A DNA stretch of 64,000 nt from positions 130,098,385-130,162,384 of the forward strand of contig NC_079487.1 of the NCBI RefSeq assembly GCF_020520425.1. Reading direction: 5' to 3'. Below are positions 58,622 to 64,000 of this stretch, piece after piece. Under the pieces are notes generated by a model that made no database searches, was not told the origin of the DNA, and worked only from the letters and a program-made list of their open reading frames with translations. Origin of the DNA: Spinacia oleracea. Taxonomy: Eukaryota > Streptophyta > Magnoliopsida > Caryophyllales > Amaranthaceae. Position 1 is the first letter of the stretch. Each line of letters starts with the position of its first letter. The position numbers and the translations under genes are program-made.

Positions 58622-61600
58622 CTGTAAAGCAAGCTAACGTGTAGAAGTGACAATCTTCAATTGTAAAAGTGATTCAATTCTCTCTGATCATAGAACCATA
58701 ACATTACTTCAATTCCTGGTTCAAATCTGTCAATGAGCAGAAATAAACGTCAGAAACCAGATTTGGGAAAAAAGTAATATAGGGAATTCAGAAGGCAGTT
58801 TAATACTTGTGAAATTTTAAAACAGGAAAAGCATCAAAGATAATATACTCCCTATGCTTGAATTTCTGGATAAAATTTTAGCTGAGTCCAACACACTTTC
58901 AAAATGTGCTATCCTAACCCCAACACCCATACTTGATTGCACTGCTATCCATTATTCACATAAGTTAAAGTACATGATCAGGTCAGCCAAGTTGCTTGGT
59001 GAAATAGGATACACTTGATAGTTGTGTCTAACATCATCATTCATATGACAACATTGTCCTAACACCACCAAAGAGGCCTTCATCAATGGCATGGTGTTTC
59101 ATAGGTGTGTGTAATCAGTTTCTATTCAGTGAAAAACAAAAAAATCATACCAGGATTAGTATTACGAGTTTATGACAGTGTTTTCTTCATCCAAAAACCA
59201 AACACCAAAGGTAAATGAGCATAGATGAGCGAGATAGGCAATGTTGAATGCAACAGTCCAATGCAATATTTTAAGCTGCCTTTGGTTTTTGACTTTTTTC
59301 TTTCTGCTATGAAACTGCAAAAAGGCTTAACCATTCATTTTATTTTACTGTGGATAGCGAAAAGTATCAATTTAGCTTGCATGGAAAAGTGAACATATGG
59401 ACTAAAGTACCATTACTAAAGGTAAGATAGCATCCAACAAATATGTACGAAGTATAACCCAGATTGAGATATTGAGTGAATAGGTAACCAATAAACTACT
59501 CAACACAGACCAATCAACTTAAACCTCATGCAAGACGGCAACACTTCAAGATTCACAAACGTCTTAAGGTTTTAGCTTGTGCAACAGATATACCCTTTCC
59601 GGAAACCACCCACTACAGGGAACAAAGACATCAGACTATAACACATTCTAATTCATTAAGCAGGAAATGTAAACTTTTCAGACAATGCACCTTTTTATTT
59701 CAGATAAATATAGACCTTGCCTGGCTAAAGCTTAATGAGAAAAACATGAAATCTGCAAAACAATCACACTGTGAACTGTGATGGGATGAAACCTAAAGAT
59801 CCTGAATTGAAACGAAGAAAGAGGTGGAGACCCTTGAAGTTATCATGCTTTTCTAGTTTTCAAAGTTAACCCTCTCGAATCAGAAAGACATTTAAATTCC
59901 GTAAAGAGATCGACCAACTACAGGGGATTGCTATTTTCTGCAGATGTTTATATTTTACACTGAATTTTGATGTACCAAAATGAGAAGAAAGAAAAGAATT
60001 GAAACATCTATCTCATGTGACAATGAGGCTAGAAACTAAAGGGTTGGTTAGATACAGAGGCAGAGACAAGATTCAAGGTAGTCTGCTTCCACAATCTGAA
60101 AAATGCCTCCAGGAATACTAGTTAGGGGCATTAGCTGCTTTGCTTCTCTCGACCAAAGCACTTGAAGCTCCTCTCTCCATCCAGAATTTAGTAGTCATGG
60201 TATAACGGTAATCAGTACTTTGTTGGATGTCAGGAAAAAGTTTGTTATTTTACCAAATATTGTATTGGCTTATGGTCTCACAGTCGGATTTCCTAATGGG
60301 TCACTACTTAAGTTAAGTGACTGGAAGTAGACAAGTCTTTTGTAAAATCATGTCATATCCTTGATCATGACTCGTGCGGGATTGGGACAATGTGACAGCT
60401 AATTCCGATGGAGAGGGTATTAATTACTTAGTAGTTAGGATAGTAAGAGAACTTCACACCTAGACAAAAAGATTGGCATTTCGTGCCTCTATCAGTAACA
60501 TTAAATTATACATCCACTCATATCAAAACTTTATCAATGACATCCAAAACTCAATCATCCCACTTTGGATAGTAGGGGAGCCAAGTTGCTTGGTGAAATA
60601 GGATACACTTGATAGTTGTGTCTAACATCATCATTCATTAGACAACATTATCCTAACACCACCAAAGAGGCCTTCGTCCATGGCATGGTGTTTCATAGGT
60701 GTGTTTAATCAGTTTCTATTCAGTGAAAGCAATTTCACATACCAGGATTAGTATTACGACAGTGTTTTCGTCAGCCAAAAACCAAAGAAACCAAGGTAAA
60801 TGAGCATAGATGAGCGAGATCGGCAATGTTGAATGCAACACTTAATCCAGTCCAATGTAATGCAACACTTAATCCAGTCCAATGTAATATTTTTAGCTGC
60901 CTTTGGTTTCTTTTTCTTCTACAAAACTGCAAAAATAAGGCTTAACCATTCATTTTATTTAACTGTGGATAGCGGAGAGTATTTCATTTTAGTTTGCATT
61001 GAAAAGTGAACATATGGACTAAAAACGCCATTAAAAATGTAAGATAGCATCCAACAAATACGTATCACCCAGATTGAGAGATTCACTGAAATAGGCAACC
61101 AGTAAACTACTCAACACAGACCAATCAACTTAAACCTCAGGGCTCAGGCAACATGGCAACACTTCAAGATTCACAAACATCTTACTAAAGATTATAGCTT
61201 GTGCAATAGAAATCTCCTTTCCGAAAACCACCCACTAGAGGGAAAATACATCAGACTATATACAGTCTAATTTATTAAGCAGGAAATTTAGACTTTTCAG
61301 ACAATGAACCTTTTTAGTTGCCTGGCTAAAGCTTAATGCCTGAATGATAAACCATGAAATCTGCAAAATAATCCCAATATGAATTGTGATGGGATGAAAC
61401 CTAAAAGTCCTGAATTGCTACGAAGAAAGAGGTCGAGGACAACCTTGAAGTTATCATGCTTTTCTAGTTTTCAAAGTTAACCCTCGGGAGTCAGAAACAC
61501 ATTTAAACTCCCTAAAGAGATCGACCAACTATAGGGGATTGCTATTTTCTGCAGGTGTTTACATTTATATTGAATTTTGATGTACCTGAGAAGAAAGAAA

Positions 61601-62562
61601 AGAATTGAAACATCTATCTCATGTGAAAATGAGGCGAGAAACTAAAGGATTGGTAAATACAGAGACGGAGACAAGATTCAAGGTAATCTACTTCAATAAT
61701 GTGACAACTAATTCCGATGGAGGGGGATTTAATTACCTTGGATACTAAGAGAGCTTCACCGCTAGACAAAAAGATTGGCCTTTATCAGCAAAAATAATCA
61801 TACATCCACACATCAAAATTTTATCAATGACATCCAAAACTCAATCATCCCATTATGGACAATAGGAGAGCCTTTTTACTGATCAGCCGTTCAAGATTGC
61901 CAATGGGTTACGGAAATTTTCATCAAAAACACTACAAGATATATAAGTTATAACTGACCCCAATTATACTATTCAATCACAAAAACAGTGTTTAAGGGTT
62001 TCCAGCAATTTCTGCAAAACAAAATTCCTCTGAAATGTTCGATGTAGCTCGAAAACTATCCCATTTAATAATTGCATCCGGAACTTAAATTCCATTGCAC
62101 TCCTCTATTCTATGTCTTAGGCTCTTTGCTCAGGGAATCAAACATCTCCTTCATCCCCAACCATAAAAGGACCAGTATACCATATACGCTATAAAGCAAA
62201 ACAAAGGTAACTCACTCTCCTTAATTCAACTCTTTGGTTTTCTGATGAATTGTCCAAAATGCAAATTAACCACATAAAGCTCTCGGTAGAGAGGAATAAA
62301 GGGCAACAAATTCCAATCATTATTTTACAATTCCAGTATCACAATTAGGCAAACTAAAAATTAATCACAGCAAGAAGAGGGCAAATAACCCTAAAGGTTG
62401 AATCATGAAGGACAGATCATAGGTAAAATCCAAATAACGAGAACAGATTTAGGATCATCTTAAATTAGCTGAAGGAAAGAAATATTGCGGAAAGTAAAAG
62501 GTAAAATAAATTTAATTTCTCATAATCAAAGCTTAGAAAGAGGGAAGAACGAAGGAACAAAC
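58622..62562 (-). other. Probable 5' UTR intron of ICMT
   Basis: The acceptor TTGCTTTACAG abuts the ATG exon. A good donor, CCAG before GTTTGT, occurs at 62562 on the minus strand with a possible leader exon from 62563 upward. The 3.9-kb interval has no other gene and contains the tandem duplication. The link is inferred from splice signals only. Confidence 0.4.
58985..61872. repeat. Large tandem duplication, 1.6 kb and 1.3 kb
   Basis: AGCCAAGTTGCTTGGTGAAA starts copy 1 near 58985 and copy 2 near 60579. Colinear matches follow throughout (GGCATGGTGTTTCATAGGTG, CCACCCACTA.AGGGAA, GGGGATTGCTATTTTCTGCA, CAAAACTCAATCATCCCA). Copy 1 ends near 60576 and copy 2 near 61872. Copy 2 lacks about 280 bp matching 60110-60390 and has gained a local duplication of CACTTAATCCAGTCCAATGT at 60840-60890. 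Divergence of a few percent with indels indicates an old event. Confidence 0.85.
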
Positions 62563-62664
62563 CTGGAAAAAGGGGAGTTGAGTGCGTTAGTTGTTGAAGC
62601 TAGAAGTGCAAGCCTATACAAGGATGACCATGGCCGTGAGATTTGTGATTTTGCCCCTCTTGAT

Positions 62665-63213
62665 CTATTCCAAAGTAAGAAAAAAGAGACTTTTTGGGTA
62701 CAAACTAAAGTTATATTGTTCCTAAATCCAGGACAACATAACAAAATAACCTAAATCCAGTAAGTATTTTTTAATTGCCTTTTCTAAAGTTAAATCCTAG
62801 TCAAATAGAGCAACTAAAATGAGACTGAGAAAGTAAGTTAAAATTTTCATTATACATACTAATAAATTTTACATGTTGTGCGGTTACGGTAATTAAAGCC
62901 TACAAAGTTTTTTTTTTCTTCACTAAATTGATGAACTAGCACATGCAAAGAGAGGTACCTAATACGATAACGGTAAAAGGTCCCAGTCAACTTCAAGTTC
63001 TTTAGATGCTTATTTCTATATCTCTAAAACCCCACCGTCATAGACAAGTGCTTAAGTAATGCATTATCAAAAGAAATTCTATCTCGTTTTCATAATAGAG
63101 GCATGTTTTATTTTCAAAACAAATAACATCAAAAAAAGGAGATGAATATTACACCCACAACAAATCGTAATATTTAGCTACTAATGGTGTCTTAACCTAA
63201 TGGTACCGAATAT
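62665..63213. other. Intergenic between ICMT and the DMP gene
   Basis: AT-rich, no gene seen. Confidence 0.4.
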
Positions 63214-63618
63214 CAGTGGCGGAGCCAAGTAGGTGCAACCCCCACAGGGAAGGGGGGAACATATAGATGAGAGCTAAGAGACCAGTTATTTTGTAAAACC
63301 GATCTCTTAGGTTATACTAAAAATAAAAAAACCTAAGAGACCAGTCTTTAGAAATCACTGGTCTCTTAAAGTTTTGAATTTATTTACCATTTCCCTTAGA
63401 TTAAGTTGTTCTTTTCACCACATATATGAAACCCGTAGAGAATATTCTTATAATTTTGTACGTATTTGATTGTAATATGAATATTAATTCATTTTGGGAC
63501 GATACATTTTTTTTAGTAATATATTGTGTGTTGTGGAAAATCACCAGACACAACACACTAAAAATCTTAGGAGCACAACTGCCAACACCCCGAAAAAAAA
63601 ATCCTGGCTCCACCACTG
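63214..63618. mobile_element. hAT-type MITE
   Basis: CAGTGGCGGAGCCAAG and CCTGGCTCCACCACTG are inverted termini typical of plant hAT MITEs. GTACCGAA (63203-63210) and GTACCGAT (63619-63626) are a probable 8-bp target duplication, if the element starts at TAT before CAGTGG. Internally GAGACCAG and CTGGTCTC form secondary hairpins. Confidence 0.75.
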
Positions 63619-63714
63619 GTACCGATGACCAATATACAATAGATTACTGTGCCATCTCCTATTTGTAACTTCACTTGTACTCGTTCACACCCAAAAAATA
63701 ATTGTAGTACGTAA

Positions 63715-64000
63715 TTAGGTTTTAGAAAGAGGAGATACAACGCTATTACGTTTGCTAGGAAAACAAATAAACAAGAAACCACAAACAACACCAACTCCAA
63801 TAGGAAACATAACAAGTCTCTCCTTGGTTTCTTGAGATGGCAATGGAAACAAACATTTAACAACGTTTTGATCCAAAAAAGCAACCGCCATAAACACCAA
63901 CACCCCCATCAACGCATGAAGGAAGTCAATAACCCCGATTCGATACTTGGCAGCTTCTTCAGGGCTAAGTTTTACAGAACCATCAACAATCCATATCCCT
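63715..64000 (-). CDS. DMP/DUF679 membrane protein, C-terminal part (cut by window edge)
   Basis: The last 95 or so residues of a DUF679 (DMP) protein, a plant family of small four-span membrane proteins of the tonoplast, endoplasmic reticulum and plasma membrane. Some members act in senescence or in gamete fusion. Visible blocks are GIWIVDGSVKLSPEEAAKYR, IGVIDFLHALMGVLVFMAVA, FLDQNVVKCLFP and LVMFPIGVGVVCGFLFICFP, with a hydrophilic tail ending in SPLSKT. The last two membrane spans are present. The start lies right of the window. Which DMP subgroup it belongs to is not determined. Confidence 0.92.
   Translation of the reverse strand, partial: GIWIVDGSVKLSPEEAAKYRIGVIDFLHALMGVLVFMAVAFLDQNVVKCLFPLPSQETKERLVMFPIGVGVVCGFLFICFPSKRNSVVSPLSKT

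Noticed and set aside
63426-63884. Frames near the DMP gene
   Set aside because: They are translations of the hAT MITE or out-of-frame antisense or sense shadows of the DMP exon.

Overview
The window is nuclear DNA of a flowering plant. Genes are intron-rich with GT-AG junctions, leaders are pyrimidine-rich, intergenic DNA is AT-rich, and small plant transposons are abundant (Stowaway, hAT-like, CACTA, Helitron, SINE). The recurrent ACTCCGTA-type motif and the SINE types suggest Caryophyllales, probably Amaranthaceae sensu lato (spinach, beet and quinoa relatives). That placement is an inference.

Ten host genes are supported. From left to right: the last exon of a Ninja-family/AFP repressor (+, cut by the left edge); a nine-coding-exon G3BP-like NTF2-RRM-RGG RNA-binding protein (+); the pectin galacturonosyltransferase GAUT8/QUA1 (-); two tandem fructokinases (+, +); an intronless unknown membrane-anchored protein (-); a 47-residue protein split by a 2.5-kb intron (-); an APD1-like AP2-domain protein (+); isoprenylcysteine carboxyl methyltransferase ICMT (-); and the C-terminal half of a DMP/DUF679 membrane protein (-, cut by the right edge). 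They do not form a pathway. They are ordinary dispersed plant genes, and the fructokinase pair is the only local gene family.

Much of the rest is transposon-derived. Region 2-10 kb holds MITEs, SINEs and a 3.67-kb CACTA element with a GGA target duplication. That element has captured a MAP-kinase exon and carries a tRNA-like sequence, and it sits inside a 155-bp tandem repeat. Region 21-26 kb holds a repeat field with CCATGGT motifs and two Helitrons, one carrying two nested Stowaways. The DNA between the fructokinases (28.5-32.7 kb) holds a Stowaway-like MITE, a hAT-like element with internal 49-bp tandem repeats, and a Helitron apparently inside an element with palindromic ends. Region 45-53.5 kb holds nested TIR elements, a Helitron, a 2.77-kb solo-LTR-like fossil that splits a SINE, a LINE RNase H remnant, a minisatellite and a 311-bp mini-CACTA. 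The region upstream of ICMT contains a large tandem duplication (about 1.6 + 1.3 kb).

No wholly new system is evident. The most notable points are the gene-capturing CACTA with its tRNA-like passenger, the fructokinase pair that differs by exactly two introns, the palindrome shared by both fructokinase promoters, and the dated nesting events. All family calls come from reading motifs by eye. No searches were run.
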